Counted from the first letter of the stretch, positions 1 to 9,744 are shown. The stretch: DNA of 64,000 nt from JABWCE01 sp964617955 (GCA_964617955.1 CAZTXB010000001.1:124001-188000), one strand, 5' to 3'. The notes: generated by a model not told the origin, from the sequence alone. Numbers and translations are program-made.

Positions 1-63
1 TGGCGTAATGTAAATTTGGACTCTTACATTTGTCCAATCGGTATGATTTTAGAAGTGTCGTAT

Positions 64-100
64 AAAAAAAAAGAAACGAATGAGCATCCGATTCTTTTCT
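64..100 (-). terminator. Probable intrinsic terminator after the PKD protein gene
   Basis: A stem of ten positions with one mismatch (72-81 against 91-100, nine-base loop) is followed, in the minus-strand direction, by a run of nine T (64-72 on the plus strand are all A). It lies about 140 bases beyond the stop of the leftward PKD gene, so it is the likely end of that transcript. The rest of 1-242 shows no gene; a short TTGGAC/GTCCAA inverted pair at 16-37 is too weak to call. Confidence 0.6.
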
Positions 101-242
101 GTTTACATTTCGACAAATTTTATTCTCTCTAATAAAAATCTCTAGGCATTAGAGTTTAGGAGAAAGTGATTCAAATTTACTCGTACTAAACGTTTATCAA
201 ACGATAATGTTCTGAATTGGCGTATTTTGTTATTGAATTGAC

Positions 243-3200
243 TCAATTTTGAATAATCAGAGGCTTAAAATACCAGTATCCATCCATGGTCTGTACCTTT
301 AGAATGTAAACTCCGGTTGCCGGATGACCTAAATTCACAAACTGCGTTTTGCTGTACAGGCCGTTGAAGTCCGCCACCGGTATTCCCCTGGCATCAACGA
401 TGGATATCAATTTGATGCCAGCCTCTTGGTTTGTTAAGCTTATTTGGAATGACCCTGAACTCGGATTAGGGGAGGTTAAAAGAACTTGGTCCTGGGTAAT
501 GGCCTTTACGTTAAGATGATTAATGGTAATAAAACCGGATGAATCCACACAGTTGCATCCTTCAGAATTCTTCATAAATACCGTAATGCGGTACTTGCCA
601 TCCTTAGCAAAGGTGTGTTTTGGCTCCTTTACATTGTAATTGGCTCCCCCATCGAAAAACCACTGGTACACGGAATAATTTAAAAATTGCGGTGAGAAAA
701 TATATTCATAACCTCCTGTTTGAGCCGATTTATAAGTGTACTGACACAGAGGCACCTCCAAAATATTAACCGGCTTGGTGATGGTGTCGGCACACCCACC
801 TAAATTTCTGCCCATCAGCGTCACGTTGTAAGTAGATGACAAAACCGTTTTATACTTTTTAACAGGAGAGCTTGCCTGACTGCTGTCTCCATCTCCAAAG
901 TGCCAGGTAAATTGTGTCAGCCCTGAACCGGTGCTGGTATTGTTAAATTTTACCGGCTCGCCTGCACATTCATCTTTTACCTGAAAATTGGTCTCAGGTT
1001 GCGGGAAGATGGTAATTTCTTTCTTATATTGAGTCGAACAGCCATTGGCGGATGCAGCCTTTAGGATGATTGTTCCTAGTCCCAGGAGCTTATAGGTGTG
1101 GGTAGGACTTTTGTCGTTCGAAACCATCCCGTCGCCAAAGTCCCAGCTGTATTCGGTGTTCAAGCCTGCTAATTCTGTGGTCGTATTGGTAAAATAAACC
1201 GGTTTATTTTCACAGGTTGGATTATGAATAAAGGATGCCACCGGATTGGGTTTCAGGGAAAGGGTTTTGCTCATGGAGTCTCTGCACCCAAACTGACTTG
1301 TGGCAATATATTTAACGGTTACGGTGTCCTTACCTTCATATTCATGGCTCGGGTTATGAAAATTGCTAAAACTGCCATCTCCAAATTTCCAAGTGCTGCC
1401 GAAGTTTTCGCCGAGTGCTATGGTTGATTTATTGATGAATTGGACCGGAGAGTAGTTGCAATCCCCTGAGATTTCAAAATGAGCTTTTGGTCTGTTAAAC
1501 TGATTGGCTTTTTTGCTCAGTGAGGCGTTGCATCCATTCGAGGAAGCGTTAAGGGTGACGATATAAGTGCCCGGCAAATAATAAAGATGGCTCTTTGTTG
1601 ATTTCGAGCTATAGTTTCCGTCGCCAAAATCCCACGTAAAAAAGGGTGTACCATTTTTCATGGTCGTTAAATTGGTAAACTTAAGGCTGTCTCCATCACA
1701 GGCATTGACAACACTGTATTTAATATCCGGAACTTCAAAAATTTGAAGCTGCATGCTGGTATCCTTCTTAATACCATAATTGCTTGTGGCAATTAATCGC
1801 ACTGTATACATGCCAAAAGCGGGATACTTATAATTGGGGCTAACCACTTCGCTTGAATCTCCATTGCCAAAATGCCATTTAAAGCTGACAGATCCGCTGT
1901 TAATTCGGGATAAATTTTTAAACTCAGAACTGGTTCCAAAACAAATATGGCGGCTTGTAAAATTTGTGTAAGGGATGGGCAACACCAAAAAAACGCGCTG
2001 AATGGTTGAATCACACAGGTTATTGGTCAAGTCTTTAAGTGTTACGTTGATTGTGACCACGCTGTCTTCAATTTCAGCACCCGGCTTAATTTTTATTTTT
2101 CCATTGGATGTTCCCCCGGGCCAGTATATCGAACTGTCTTCTGAAGGAAAAGCTGTTCCCTTTCCAGAGAACATGTCAATCTTAGTGATTTTCCATTTTG
2201 TTCCATAATCCTGATTACTCAATCCGGTAGGTGGCAATATTTCATAATTGATCTCATGGCCTATAGCCACAAGATCGGGAGATGCCAAAGTCCCCAAGGT
2301 GCTTATATCGGGCGACTGAAAAGGCAACCCTTTCTTCAGAAGTGATCCATAGGGTTTCTTTTCGACCTTGAGCCAGAGGGAGTCCCTTAAGCTAAGACAA
2401 TTCAAAGTTTTATAATAAAACCTGACATTCCCATTTCTTCCGGTAAATAGATTCCCAAAGTTTAACCCCACCCCCACGCCGGTGGTAATTTGCAAAGCTT
2501 CATCTGAAGTCACAGAGGAGGCCAAATTTCCGTACTGAAGAAAAAAAGAAGGGGCATTGGTGGTTTGTATATAAATTCCATACAATTTCCCTTCTGGCAA
2601 ATTGAGTTTTGCAGGCACCAAGGTAGGATTGCCCGCTCCTTTGCTCACAACTTTATAAGTACCTAATTTGCTCCAGGCCGAAGCCATGCTCTCATAGCCC
2701 TGATAACCTCCTTCGCGGTAATACACCTCTATATCTGCATTGGTGCCCGCAGCTGCACCAAGATTTACTGCCAGACTATCCAAACGGTTGTTTTTCAAGG
2801 ATTTTAAATCAAGCATGAATCCTGCTTGTTGGTTGCCCCCTCCAAAACTTGTTTGAAGATAAGCTCCCGACACCTGTCCGGATGCACCAATGTAGAATTT
2901 ATACAAGCCCGGTGAGAGCGGAGTGGTTTTATAATAACGACCGATTCCAAGGGGAGAAAAACCGGTTTTAGAAGCATACCAAACTACAGAGTCTCCGGAT
3001 TGTTTGGCCGAGGCTTTCAGCACCACGGATCCGGTGCCACACACTCCGGTATCCTTGGCATGTGGAGCTGAAGGCGTGCCTGTGTAAAAGAAATTGTTTG
3101 TAAAGGTGTCGTTGCTGAGGTAATTGTCTTTCTGTCCATTTGGAGCAGAAGTCCAAACTTTTATCACATAATGCGTATAAGGATTAAAATTCACGCCGGT

Positions 3201-3956
3201 AGCTACAACGATAGAAGTATCCCTAAACGAGTTTAGAGTTTTGAGTAGCGATACCTGTGACTGAAAAACCCCATTTAAGGACCAACTCACCTTAAGGCTG
3301 TCTAAATTTTTTGAACCTGAATTGACCACTACAGCCACAATTTTATTGGGATTGGAACATATACCCGGAGTTTCCATCCTGGTAATGCCGGCATCCAGTG
3401 GATAAAGTCTATAATTAACCTCCACGGTCATTCTTTGACTTGGGCCCGGGCAACTTGCGCTGTTCACCCCTCCCCAATTTGAGTTGCCTATGATAGGGCG
3501 TATCTGATAAGAATTGCTTATGCAATTACAGGCGTTCACCTGTCCATCGGCTCCTAAACCGACATTGTCGGTAGAATTAGAACAACTCCCTGCTGAGTAG
3601 CAGGTACCGGTGCCTGATACAACCCATTTAAAAGTGCCGCAATTCAAGGTTAAATCTGTTCCGGCCGTTGGATACTTCAAACGCTGTACCAGTTTTCTGG
3701 CGATAAATGAATCTGAGCATGTTCTACCACTCTTGTCGTAGGTACCTTTTATGGTAATGCTCATGATTTTGTAGTTTGCCGTGTCCAGTTTGGATCGGAA
3801 GCTACCCCAATTGCTGTACTGGCTTGAAGAAGGACAATAGGTTACCCCCTGTACAAATGTATCGGAATAGGTAATTTTACCTGTAACCTGTGAGAAAACA
3901 GGTCGGATACATTGTAAAAATAGCATGAATAAAAGGAAGGAAATTGTTTTCTTCAT
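243..3956 (-). CDS. Large secreted PKD-repeat protein with T9SS sorting domain
   Basis: A 1237-residue exported protein of unknown target, probably a cell-surface adhesin or matrix protein. Residues 1-23 form a signal peptide ending in VFSQ. The middle contains a CARDB/Ig-like section (about 185-535). Six PKD-like modules follow, from about 690 to 1120, each marked by an FGDG-type turn (FGNGDSS, FGDGNYS, FGDGSFS, FGDGMVS, FGDGDSS, and a divergent FDGG). The last ~75 residues start with SPNPSSGSF and have the beta-sandwich pattern of the Por/T9SS C-terminal domain, which in this phylum directs outer-membrane passage and surface attachment. No catalytic motif is visible. A near-match to the -7 box (TATCTTCG on the minus strand) lies at 3974-3981. 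The gene stands alone, divergent from the next operon. Confidence 0.85.
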   Translation of the reverse strand: MKKTISFLLFMLFLQCIRPVFSQVTGKITYSDTFVQGVTYCPSSSQYSNWGSFRSKLDTANYKIMSITIKGTYDKSGRTCSDSFIARKLVQRLKYPTAGTDLTLNCGTFKWVVSGTGTCYSAGSCSNSTDNVGLGADGQVNACNCISNSYQIRPIIGNSNWGGVNSASCPGPSQRMTVEVNYRLYPLDAGITRMETPGICSNPNKIVAVVVNSGSKNLDSLKVSWSLNGVFQSQVSLLKTLNSFRDTSIVVATGVNFNPYTHYVIKVWTSAPNGQKDNYLSNDTFTNNFFYTGTPSAPHAKDTGVCGTGSVVLKASAKQSGDSVVWYASKTGFSPLGIGRYYKTTPLSPGLYKFYIGASGQVSGAYLQTSFGGGNQQAGFMLDLKSLKNNRLDSLAVNLGAAAGTNADIEVYYREGGYQGYESMASAWSKLGTYKVVSKGAGNPTLVPAKLNLPEGKLYGIYIQTTNAPSFFLQYGNLASSVTSDEALQITTGVGVGLNFGNLFTGRNGNVRFYYKTLNCLSLRDSLWLKVEKKPYGSLLKKGLPFQSPDISTLGTLASPDLVAIGHEINYEILPPTGLSNQDYGTKWKITKIDMFSGKGTAFPSEDSSIYWPGGTSNGKIKIKPGAEIEDSVVTINVTLKDLTNNLCDSTIQRVFLVLPIPYTNFTSRHICFGTSSEFKNLSRINSGSVSFKWHFGNGDSSEVVSPNYKYPAFGMYTVRLIATSNYGIKKDTSMQLQIFEVPDIKYSVVNACDGDSLKFTNLTTMKNGTPFFTWDFGDGNYSSKSTKSHLYYLPGTYIVTLNASSNGCNASLSKKANQFNRPKAHFEISGDCNYSPVQFINKSTIALGENFGSTWKFGDGSFSNFHNPSHEYEGKDTVTVKYIATSQFGCRDSMSKTLSLKPNPVASFIHNPTCENKPVYFTNTTTELAGLNTEYSWDFGDGMVSNDKSPTHTYKLLGLGTIILKAASANGCSTQYKKEITIFPQPETNFQVKDECAGEPVKFNNTSTGSGLTQFTWHFGDGDSSQASSPVKKYKTVLSSTYNVTLMGRNLGGCADTITKPVNILEVPLCQYTYKSAQTGGYEYIFSPQFLNYSVYQWFFDGGANYNVKEPKHTFAKDGKYRITVFMKNSEGCNCVDSSGFITINHLNVKAITQDQVLLTSPNPSSGSFQISLTNQEAGIKLISIVDARGIPVADFNGLYSKTQFVNLGHPATGVYILKVQTMDGYWYFKPLIIQN

Positions 3957-4141
3957 TCAGTATTCGGAGGATACGAAGATAATTTAATTATTTTTAGTAC
4001 CCGACCGCTCAAAAAAAAAGTATAATGGGCTTACACTTCTAAACAAGGTTTAACACGCTCACCAAACGGTTATCGCAAGAACTTAATGCGTCCTTAAGTT
4101 GATTTAAACAAAGTCGATTGCATTAACCTGAGCAGAATTAT

Positions 4142-4149
4142 TATGTTTG
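4142..4149 (+). promoter_or_regulatory. Bacteroidota -7 promoter box TATGTTTG
   Basis: This matches TAnnTTTG. The first ATG of the downstream frame (4143) falls inside this box, so it cannot be the translated start; the next in-frame ATG at 4164 fits. Confidence 0.5.
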
Positions 4150-4163
4150 TAAAAAAAAAATCT

Positions 4164-4499
4164 ATGCTTAAATACACCTTTGTCGCGCTCATTTTTTTAA
4201 TGGCCTGTAGTCAGAAAGTTCTTTTTACCGATTCGGATGTAAGCCGGGCTAATATTAAATTTCCGGGTGCCACTGCCGAAAGTTTAAAAAGCGGAAGGGA
4301 ACATTATAAGACCTATTGCCAGTCTTGCCATTTGTTGAAACCTGTAAGCTCCCAAACAGAAGAAGGTTGGAGAAACATCGTTCCGGGTATGGTGGCCGGA
4401 GCCAACAAAAAGGCCGGAAAAACTGAGATTACCCCTGAAATCGAGAACTCCATTTTGGCCTATTTGGTTACCATGGCTAATGCGCCAAAATCAAAATGA
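4164..4499 (+). CDS. Small c-type cytochrome lipoprotein
   Basis: Predicted periplasm-facing lipoprotein of 111 residues carrying one haem c. From ATG 4164 the protein opens with a short hydrophobic signal ending in a lipobox (FLMAC|SQ). The upstream ATG at 4143 overlaps the -7 box and adds only a lysine-rich stretch. The haem site is CQSCH; the later MVAGANKK and ENSILAYLV region resembles the end of small monohaem cytochromes, in which a methionine is the usual sixth ligand. The stop overlaps the next start as ATGA, so it is translationally coupled to the DsbA-family gene. The partner oxidase or reductase is not evident. Confidence 0.75.
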   Translation: MLKYTFVALIFLMACSQKVLFTDSDVSRANIKFPGATAESLKSGREHYKTYCQSCHLLKPVSSQTEEGWRNIVPGMVAGANKKAGKTEITPEIENSILAYLVTMANAPKSK

Positions 4500-5143
4500 C
4501 GATTGACGTTTGGAGCGATGTCATGTGCCCGTTTTGCTATATTGCTAAGAAACGATTGGATTCCGCATTGAATCAATTCCAACATAAAGACTCGGTGACT
4601 GTAGTTTGGAGAAGTTTCCAGCTCAATCCCTACCTTCCTGCTGATGAAAGCATGACGACCGTTGAATACCTCACACAAACCAAAGGTTGGAGCGCTGACT
4701 ATACGGAAAGCATGAATGCAATGGTGAAGGAAATGGCTAGAGACACTGACATCGTATTTAATTTTGACCAAACTAAAGTTATCAATACAAACGACGCCCA
4801 CCGTTTATTACAGCATGCAAAAGCTTACAACCAACAGGAGGCTGTGATGCAACACCTTTTTTATGCCCATTTTACCCTGGGGCTAAACGTTGCCGATAAG
4901 GAAGTATTAATGGGCATTGGGAAAACCTGCGGGCTTGAGGAATTCGGTTTGTCGCAACTCCTTCAATCCAATGAATGGAGCGAAGCGATTGAGCAGGATA
5001 TAAAGGAGGCAAAGCACCTTGGAATAAACGGTGTTCCTTATTTTATTTTCAACAGGCAATTTGCAGTTTCAGGTGCTCAATCGGTTGAAACCTTTAGCAG
5101 TGCCCTAGAAAAGGCTTATACATTTAGTTATGCCGGACAATAG
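4496..5143 (+). CDS. DsbA-family (FrnE-like) thiol oxidoreductase
   Basis: A 215-residue protein with the thioredoxin-fold DsbA/2-hydroxychromene isomerase architecture. The active-site motif CPFC is at residues 11-14, right after the first beta strand (IDVWSDVM). The cis-proline strand is GVPYFIF near residue 180, followed by the typical V-SGAQ-ETF end. No signal peptide is present, so it is predicted to be cytoplasmic, as for FrnE. It overlaps the upstream cytochrome gene by four bases and the downstream NTF2-like gene by fourteen, so the three are probably co-transcribed. The substrate is unknown; FrnE relatives are linked to oxidative-stress tolerance and disulfide isomerisation. Confidence 0.9.
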   Translation: MTIDVWSDVMCPFCYIAKKRLDSALNQFQHKDSVTVVWRSFQLNPYLPADESMTTVEYLTQTKGWSADYTESMNAMVKEMARDTDIVFNFDQTKVINTNDAHRLLQHAKAYNQQEAVMQHLFYAHFTLGLNVADKEVLMGIGKTCGLEEFGLSQLLQSNEWSEAIEQDIKEAKHLGINGVPYFIFNRQFAVSGAQSVETFSSALEKAYTFSYAGQ

Positions 5144-5612
5144 GGTGCTTCTTGAAAAATTTTATATTTCCTTTCAAAAAAAGGACTTTGTGGGCATGCA
5201 GGATTGCTATGGTGAGAAGCTTTCATTTTACGACCCTGTATTTCAGCACTTAACTGCTGCCCAAACCAAAGCCATGTGGAAAATGCTGTGTCTTGGAAGT
5301 GAATCCCTTTCGATTGCGTTTAATGATATTGTAGCAGAAGAGCATGAAGGAAGCGCAAAATGGACGGCCACTTATGTGTTTCCCAGGAGCGGAAAATGGG
5401 TGCAAAACAAAGTTCACTCAACCTTTACATTTGAAGAGGGTAAAATTGTTAACCATCGTGATGATTTTAATTTTTATCATTGGGCCAGACAAGCATTTGG
5501 TTTCAAGGGTTTGCTCTTGGGATGGACCCCGTTTTTTAGAAATCAGGTAAGATTAAGCGTCGCAAAAAGCCTGCATAAGTTTATGGATTCGGAAATGGCG
5601 TCAAAGACTTAG
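5130..5612 (+). CDS. NTF2-like / SnoaL-fold protein
   Basis: A 160-residue soluble protein of the NTF2-like superfamily. It begins LLEKFYISFQKKDF, then YGEKLSFYDPVF, the usual opening helix and first strand of the cone-shaped alpha+beta fold. Family members act as small-molecule binding proteins, isomerases or polyketide cyclases; no catalytic Asp/His pair can be assigned here. It overlaps the DsbA-family gene by 14 bases, which points to coupled translation. Function unknown. Confidence 0.75.
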   Translation: MPDNRVLLEKFYISFQKKDFVGMQDCYGEKLSFYDPVFQHLTAAQTKAMWKMLCLGSESLSIAFNDIVAEEHEGSAKWTATYVFPRSGKWVQNKVHSTFTFEEGKIVNHRDDFNFYHWARQAFGFKGLLLGWTPFFRNQVRLSVAKSLHKFMDSEMASKT

Positions 5613-5648
5613 CCACCCTTTTGAATTCGGTTTTGAATACTGCACCCA

Positions 5649-6482
5649 TTGAGTTTTATTAATTATTATAAGCTCCTAAACTTACCTGACTTTGCTGAAG
5701 TTCAGGAAGTGAAAAGTGCTTTTCGAAAGTTGGCTTTGCAGCTACACCCCGACCGCAATAAAGACCCTCAAGCTGCCATCGAATTCAAAAAAGTATTGGA
5801 AGCATACGAATGCCTGGGTGATGTTTCTAAAAAATCTATTTATGATCAAAGGCTAAAGTTGGGTTTTCCTTTTGATTTCAAGAGTATAGCACCTGATTTT
5901 GACGAGCTTGCCGAAAAGAAAAAACGCTATGCGGCCATGCGTAAGGAAAGAGATGATTTACAGGAGGTTGTCAACATTACGCACTATGAAAATTCACTCC
6001 GACAATTGGCTTTCGGATGGCGGGTTCTTTTATTGGTATTGCTGCAAATCACAGGGATATTTTATGTAGTTTCAGACTGGTATCAGAAGGGAATTAAAAT
6101 CACCCTTGGAATGATGTTGTTTTTCTTTACCAGCTTAGTCTTATGGAACGAACTTTATAAGCACTTCTGGCACAAGTCAATAACAAGTGTTGAAAAACGA
6201 TACGACCGACAAGCTTATTCGCGATTTCTGGGGTTATTTTTTGGGGGTATTTTACTCATGTTTTGCCTAATCCTTGTAAAGAAACACTGGCATCTTCACA
6301 ATTTCGGCAAAGTCATATATGCCAATGTTCACCCGCAACAAAAGATGATTACCTATCAATTTAACGATGCAGAATTTAATGAAAAAGTTTTTCAGCTGCC
6401 CGATGACCTTAAGGTTACGCATCAGGTATTAATCAAAATTAGTACAAAGGAGCCTGAAATATGGGAGTACTATTCCCAATAA
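5649..6482 (+). CDS. Membrane-anchored J-domain (DnaJ-like) protein
   Basis: The 277-residue protein has an N-terminal J domain (about 1-70) with the HPD motif at residues 33-35, the residues that stimulate the DnaK ATPase. A basic, charged linker follows, then three predicted membrane segments (about 125-145, 150-170, 195-215). The last ~60 residues form a small domain of unknown fold. It lacks the Gly/Phe and zinc-finger regions of true DnaJ, so it is a specialised co-chaperone. The start is TTG at 5649; no in-frame ATG precedes the J domain. It ends two bases before the convergent lipoprotein gene. Confidence 0.8.
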   Translation: MSFINYYKLLNLPDFAEVQEVKSAFRKLALQLHPDRNKDPQAAIEFKKVLEAYECLGDVSKKSIYDQRLKLGFPFDFKSIAPDFDELAEKKKRYAAMRKERDDLQEVVNITHYENSLRQLAFGWRVLLLVLLQITGIFYVVSDWYQKGIKITLGMMLFFFTSLVLWNELYKHFWHKSITSVEKRYDRQAYSRFLGLFFGGILLMFCLILVKKHWHLHNFGKVIYANVHPQQKMITYQFNDAEFNEKVFQLPDDLKVTHQVLIKISTKEPEIWEYYSQ

Positions 6483-6484
6483 CA

Positions 6485-7234
6485 TTAAAAATTGTGACTA
6501 ATCCCAAATCCCAGGGTAAAAGGTTGGGCCACCAGAATATCATCGTCACTTCTTTTTAAACTTGAAGAAGCAAGAACAAACGAAACGCCGCCATAAATGC
6601 AAATATCGATGTTATCCGATTTGAATTTTCCCATCAGGAAGGGATCGAGCAACACATAATTCTGTTTTCGCATGGGGACATTAAACCTTTGAACGGTCGG
6701 CTGAATTTGAACAAAATTTTCAAAGGTCAGCCTTGGGATAAAAAATATTCCGCTCTTTTCGCCTCTACTCCCTATTGAAGGCTGCAAATAAAATCTTGTG
6801 CTGAGAGTTCTAACATCGACCGGGTTTAAAATATTATTCGAACCATCTGGATTAAAAACCGTGGTTAGTAAATGGCTTTGCACTATGCCCCCTCCTCCTA
6901 TGATTTGAAAATGCCCCTTTTCTCCAAATTTTTTCTGATAGCCCATCCCTGCGGTTGCGGCCAGCGAATTGTATCGCTTATGGTTGTTGGAATCGGTACT
7001 CCTTTGCTCAACCCAGCTTAAGGCGCCCGAAACGGTTGCAATCACAAAAAAGTTGCTGTCAATGCCATACCATGATGACAGTTGCGCCTTGGATAAACTA
7101 ACAATGCCCTGAATCCCTATTTTCTGTTCCTTGGCTTCAGTAATCACCGGATAATTGGGATAGTAAACATAAGTGCATGAAACACAGCTCAGGCAATAGG
7201 CAAAGAATAGGGTTTTAACATTTAGATTTTTCAT
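6485..7234 (-). CDS. Hypothetical lipoprotein, probably outer-membrane associated
   Basis: About 249 residues. From ATG 7234 the protein has a signal sequence with a lipobox-like end (SCVSC|T); a TTG at 7243 would add three residues with no benefit. The rest is rich in alternating hydrophobic and aromatic strands with Gly-rich turns and ends in GFGISHNF, a C-terminal aromatic as in outer-membrane beta-barrels. It may therefore be a small barrel or a barrel-associated lipoprotein. No family recognised. It follows the 7797 gene with a short gap and may share its transcript. Confidence 0.6.
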   Translation of the reverse strand: MKNLNVKTLFFAYCLSCVSCTYVYYPNYPVITEAKEQKIGIQGIVSLSKAQLSSWYGIDSNFFVIATVSGALSWVEQRSTDSNNHKRYNSLAATAGMGYQKKFGEKGHFQIIGGGGIVQSHLLTTVFNPDGSNNILNPVDVRTLSTRFYLQPSIGSRGEKSGIFFIPRLTFENFVQIQPTVQRFNVPMRKQNYVLLDPFLMGKFKSDNIDICIYGGVSFVLASSSLKRSDDDILVAQPFTLGFGISHNF

Positions 7235-7260
7235 GGCTGACAATTTTTAAAAACCAGGGC

Positions 7261-7797
7261 TTAATCCTTCCCGCCTTCTCCTTTAAAATGATCATCGGTG
7301 TTTTTAAATAAAACGTTAAAGGTGGTTAAAGATCCGTAAATTCTTGTGATGTACTGCTGTAAATTCACTTTGTCCTCATCGCTCAGCATCTTATGGCTGT
7401 TGATGTTTTGTTCGAGCACCCGCAGCCGGTCTCTTACCATCACAATTTTATGAAAAAAAGTTTCGATGGGAACCTCTTTAACAGATTGATTGGTATCGGC
7501 CGGCTCGAGAATCATAAGCCCCCCCTTCCACTTATTTCCTAACTCTACCACTTGCTCAGGTTCTATATAGCGCCTAACAATGCGAATTAAAGCGTCCTCA
7601 ACTTCATCGAAAGTTACCTGATTGTTCTCCGGTTCAATACTTTCGATAATTTCAAGATCTCCTGTATCGTGCGGAATTTCTTTAAATCCCTGCCCGTGAA
7701 ATGCAATGGTATAATACTCGAGGGTTATCCTTGCTAAAATTCCCTCACCATAGTGCTTATGTTTCAGACGGCTTCCTATGCCTAACGATTTGTTCAT
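7261..7797 (-). CDS. Tudor-like (PcrA/UvrD C-terminal type) domain protein
   Basis: A 178-residue cytoplasmic protein. Residues ~5-50 (GSRLKHKHYGEGILARI) resemble the SH3/Tudor-like module found at the C-terminus of UvrD/PcrA helicases and in CarD-like proteins, which bind RNA polymerase or nucleic acid. The remainder is helical, with an acidic linker and a coiled-coil-like tail. The start is ATG 7797: the alternative upstream TTG (7806) lies inside the -7 box at 7804-7811. The precise role is unknown; assignment of the first domain is by motif likeness only. Confidence 0.6.
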   Translation of the reverse strand: MNKSLGIGSRLKHKHYGEGILARITLEYYTIAFHGQGFKEIPHDTGDLEIIESIEPENNQVTFDEVEDALIRIVRRYIEPEQVVELGNKWKGGLMILEPADTNQSVKEVPIETFFHKIVMVRDRLRVLEQNINSHKMLSDEDKVNLQQYITRIYGSLTTFNVLFKNTDDHFKGEGGKD

Positions 7798-7803
7798 AAA
7801 GGG

Positions 7804-7811
7804 CAAAGCTA
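7804..7811 (-). promoter_or_regulatory. -7 promoter box TAGCTTTG
   Basis: Minus-strand TAnnTTTG match ending seven bases before the first base of the ATG at 7797. It fixes the start of the Tudor-like gene, because the only upstream candidate start codon is inside the box. Confidence 0.5.
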
Positions 7812-7875
7812 GAAAAAAATGTGGCTAGATAAAAAGAAATATTAGCACCGTTCTTATAAAATTACAAGGGCAAGG

Positions 7876-9744
7876 CTAATTATCCTGAAGCTCGCTTAGG
7901 CTCAGCCATCTCAATTCCTTGGCTTCTAAGTCATCACTTATTTTTTTTATTTCCAGAGAAAGGGCGCTCAGTTCATCATAGGGCAATAGTCCGGAATTGA
8001 GCTTCAAGGTCAATTCGCCCTTCATCGATTCCAGCTTTTGAATCGACTTTTCAAGAGCCTCCATTTCATGCTTCTCTTTAAAGGAAATTTTCTTTTTTTC
8101 CTGTATTTTGGCTTTAGGTGGGTTCTGCTCTTTTTTTTCGGCAGGGTTGGCAGCACTCGGTTTGCTCTGTTTCGACAGCCTGTAATCGGTATAATTCCCT
8201 GTAAAGTCTTTTATGACCCCTCCCTCTTCAAAAGCAAAAATATGGTCGCAAACTTTATCCAAAAAATACCTGTCGTGACTCACCACAATCACATTTCCCT
8301 CAAAGGATTCCAAAAAGTCCTCAAGCACATTTAAGGTGTCGATGTCAAAATCATTGGTTGGTTCATCCAATATGAGAAAGTTAGGTGCGGTCATCAGGAT
8401 TTTTAACAATTGGAGCCTTCTTTTCTCCCCACCGCTCAATTTTCCTACAGGGGTGTAGTGCTGCTCTCTTCTAAACAAAAATCTTTCCAAAAATTGTACA
8501 GCCGTAATGGTTTTGCCATTGCCCATCAACACATTGTCAGCAATTTCCCGTACTTCTTCTATGAGTCTGTTTTCAGGGTTGAGCGGAGCGCTGTTTTGTG
8601 AAAAATAACCAAAAACCGTGGTCTGCCCCACCACCACAGAGCCTTTTTGAGCTTTTAACAAGCCACAAGCAATGTTGATAAGGGTGCTCTTTCCAGCCCC
8701 ATTTTTGCCAACAATTCCAATTTTCTCCTTGTTTTTAAAAACATGACTGAAGGATGCTATGAGCTTTTGTTCGTTGTAGGCGTGCTCGATATGATGCAGT
8801 TCAAGAATCTTGCTTCCCTGTCTGCTGCCTCTTATGCTTAATTCCAGATTCCGGTTGTCAACTTTCACAGAGGCTTTTTCCTTTATGTCGTAGAAGGCTT
8901 CAATTCTAGCTTTGCTTTTGGTTCCCCTGGCTTGAGGTTGGCGACGCATCCATTCAAGTTCTTTGAGCATAAGAAGCTTGGCTTTTCCTTGCTCAATAGC
9001 AGCTACCTGAAGCCGTTCGGCCTTTTTTTCCAGGTAATAACCATAGTTGCCCTTATATGAAATCAGGCCTACTGGCTCCAACTCGACTATTCTGTTGCAA
9101 ATACGATCGATAAAATAGCGGTCGTGGCTCACAAGCAACAAGGTGATGTTTTTGCCATTGAACAAATTCTCCAACCATTCTATGGCTTCAATATCGAGAT
9201 GATTCGTAGGTTCATCTAAAATATACACGTCAGGCTGCATCAACAACATAGCGGCAATGGCCAGGCGGCGTTTTTGACCTCCGCTCAACAAGCCTGCCTT
9301 TTGGTTGAGATTGGTAATGCCTAGTTTGGCTAGGGTCTCTTTTACCTCGCTCTCATAATCCCAGGCTTTTTGGTTGTCCATTTCACCCATAATATCCGCC
9401 ATTTTATGGTGGTCAAAATCAGGGTCGAGTTGCGCCATTTCAAATTCCCTCACCAGTTTTGCCAGGGGATTGCTCTCATCAAAAATAACCTGCCACACCG
9501 TGAGATCAGGGTCAATTTCAGGTTCCTGTGGAAGGTAAACTACTTTGATGCTGTTGTTGTGCACAACCTCTCCTCTGTCGGGGGGCTCTGATTTGGCAAG
9601 GAGCTTTAACAAGGTGCTTTTCCCCGCCCCGTTTTTCCCAATCAAGGAAATCTTTTCTCCTTGATTAACTCCGAAATTCAAATCTTTAAAAAGCCAGGTT
9701 TCGTTATACGATTTGCCAAGCCCTTCGGCTGATATACAATTCAT
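7876..9744 (-). CDS. ABC-F family ATPase (Uup-like)
   Basis: A 622-residue cytosolic protein with two ABC ATPase domains and no membrane segments. Both Walker A motifs are GKNGAGKST (about residues 37 and 350). The signature motifs are LSGGQKRR and LSGGEKRR; the Walker B motifs are ILDEPTNHLD and ILDEPTNDFD. Both D-loop regions are followed by VSHDRYF. A lysine-rich C-terminal coiled coil (about 530-620) is typical of Uup, which binds branched DNA and acts at the ribosome. ABC-F proteins modulate translation; some give ribosomal antibiotic resistance, but the inter-domain linker here is short, like the housekeeping Uup/YbiT type. The gene stands alone. Confidence 0.9.
   Translation of the reverse strand: MNCISAEGLGKSYNETWLFKDLNFGVNQGEKISLIGKNGAGKSTLLKLLAKSEPPDRGEVVHNNSIKVVYLPQEPEIDPDLTVWQVIFDESNPLAKLVREFEMAQLDPDFDHHKMADIMGEMDNQKAWDYESEVKETLAKLGITNLNQKAGLLSGGQKRRLAIAAMLLMQPDVYILDEPTNHLDIEAIEWLENLFNGKNITLLLVSHDRYFIDRICNRIVELEPVGLISYKGNYGYYLEKKAERLQVAAIEQGKAKLLMLKELEWMRRQPQARGTKSKARIEAFYDIKEKASVKVDNRNLELSIRGSRQGSKILELHHIEHAYNEQKLIASFSHVFKNKEKIGIVGKNGAGKSTLINIACGLLKAQKGSVVVGQTTVFGYFSQNSAPLNPENRLIEEVREIADNVLMGNGKTITAVQFLERFLFRREQHYTPVGKLSGGEKRRLQLLKILMTAPNFLILDEPTNDFDIDTLNVLEDFLESFEGNVIVVSHDRYFLDKVCDHIFAFEEGGVIKDFTGNYTDYRLSKQSKPSAANPAEKKEQNPPKAKIQEKKKISFKEKHEMEALEKSIQKLESMKGELTLKLNSGLLPYDELSALSLEIKKISDDLEAKELRWLSLSELQDN

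Noticed and set aside
4460..4801. A 113-codon minus-strand frame over the DsbA-family gene
   Set aside because: Shadow of a real gene; the DsbA CPFC protein on the other strand explains the DNA.
7876..9744. An antibiotic-resistance ABC-F protein
   Set aside because: Short inter-domain linker and the Uup-like lysine-rich C-terminal coiled coil favour a housekeeping role.
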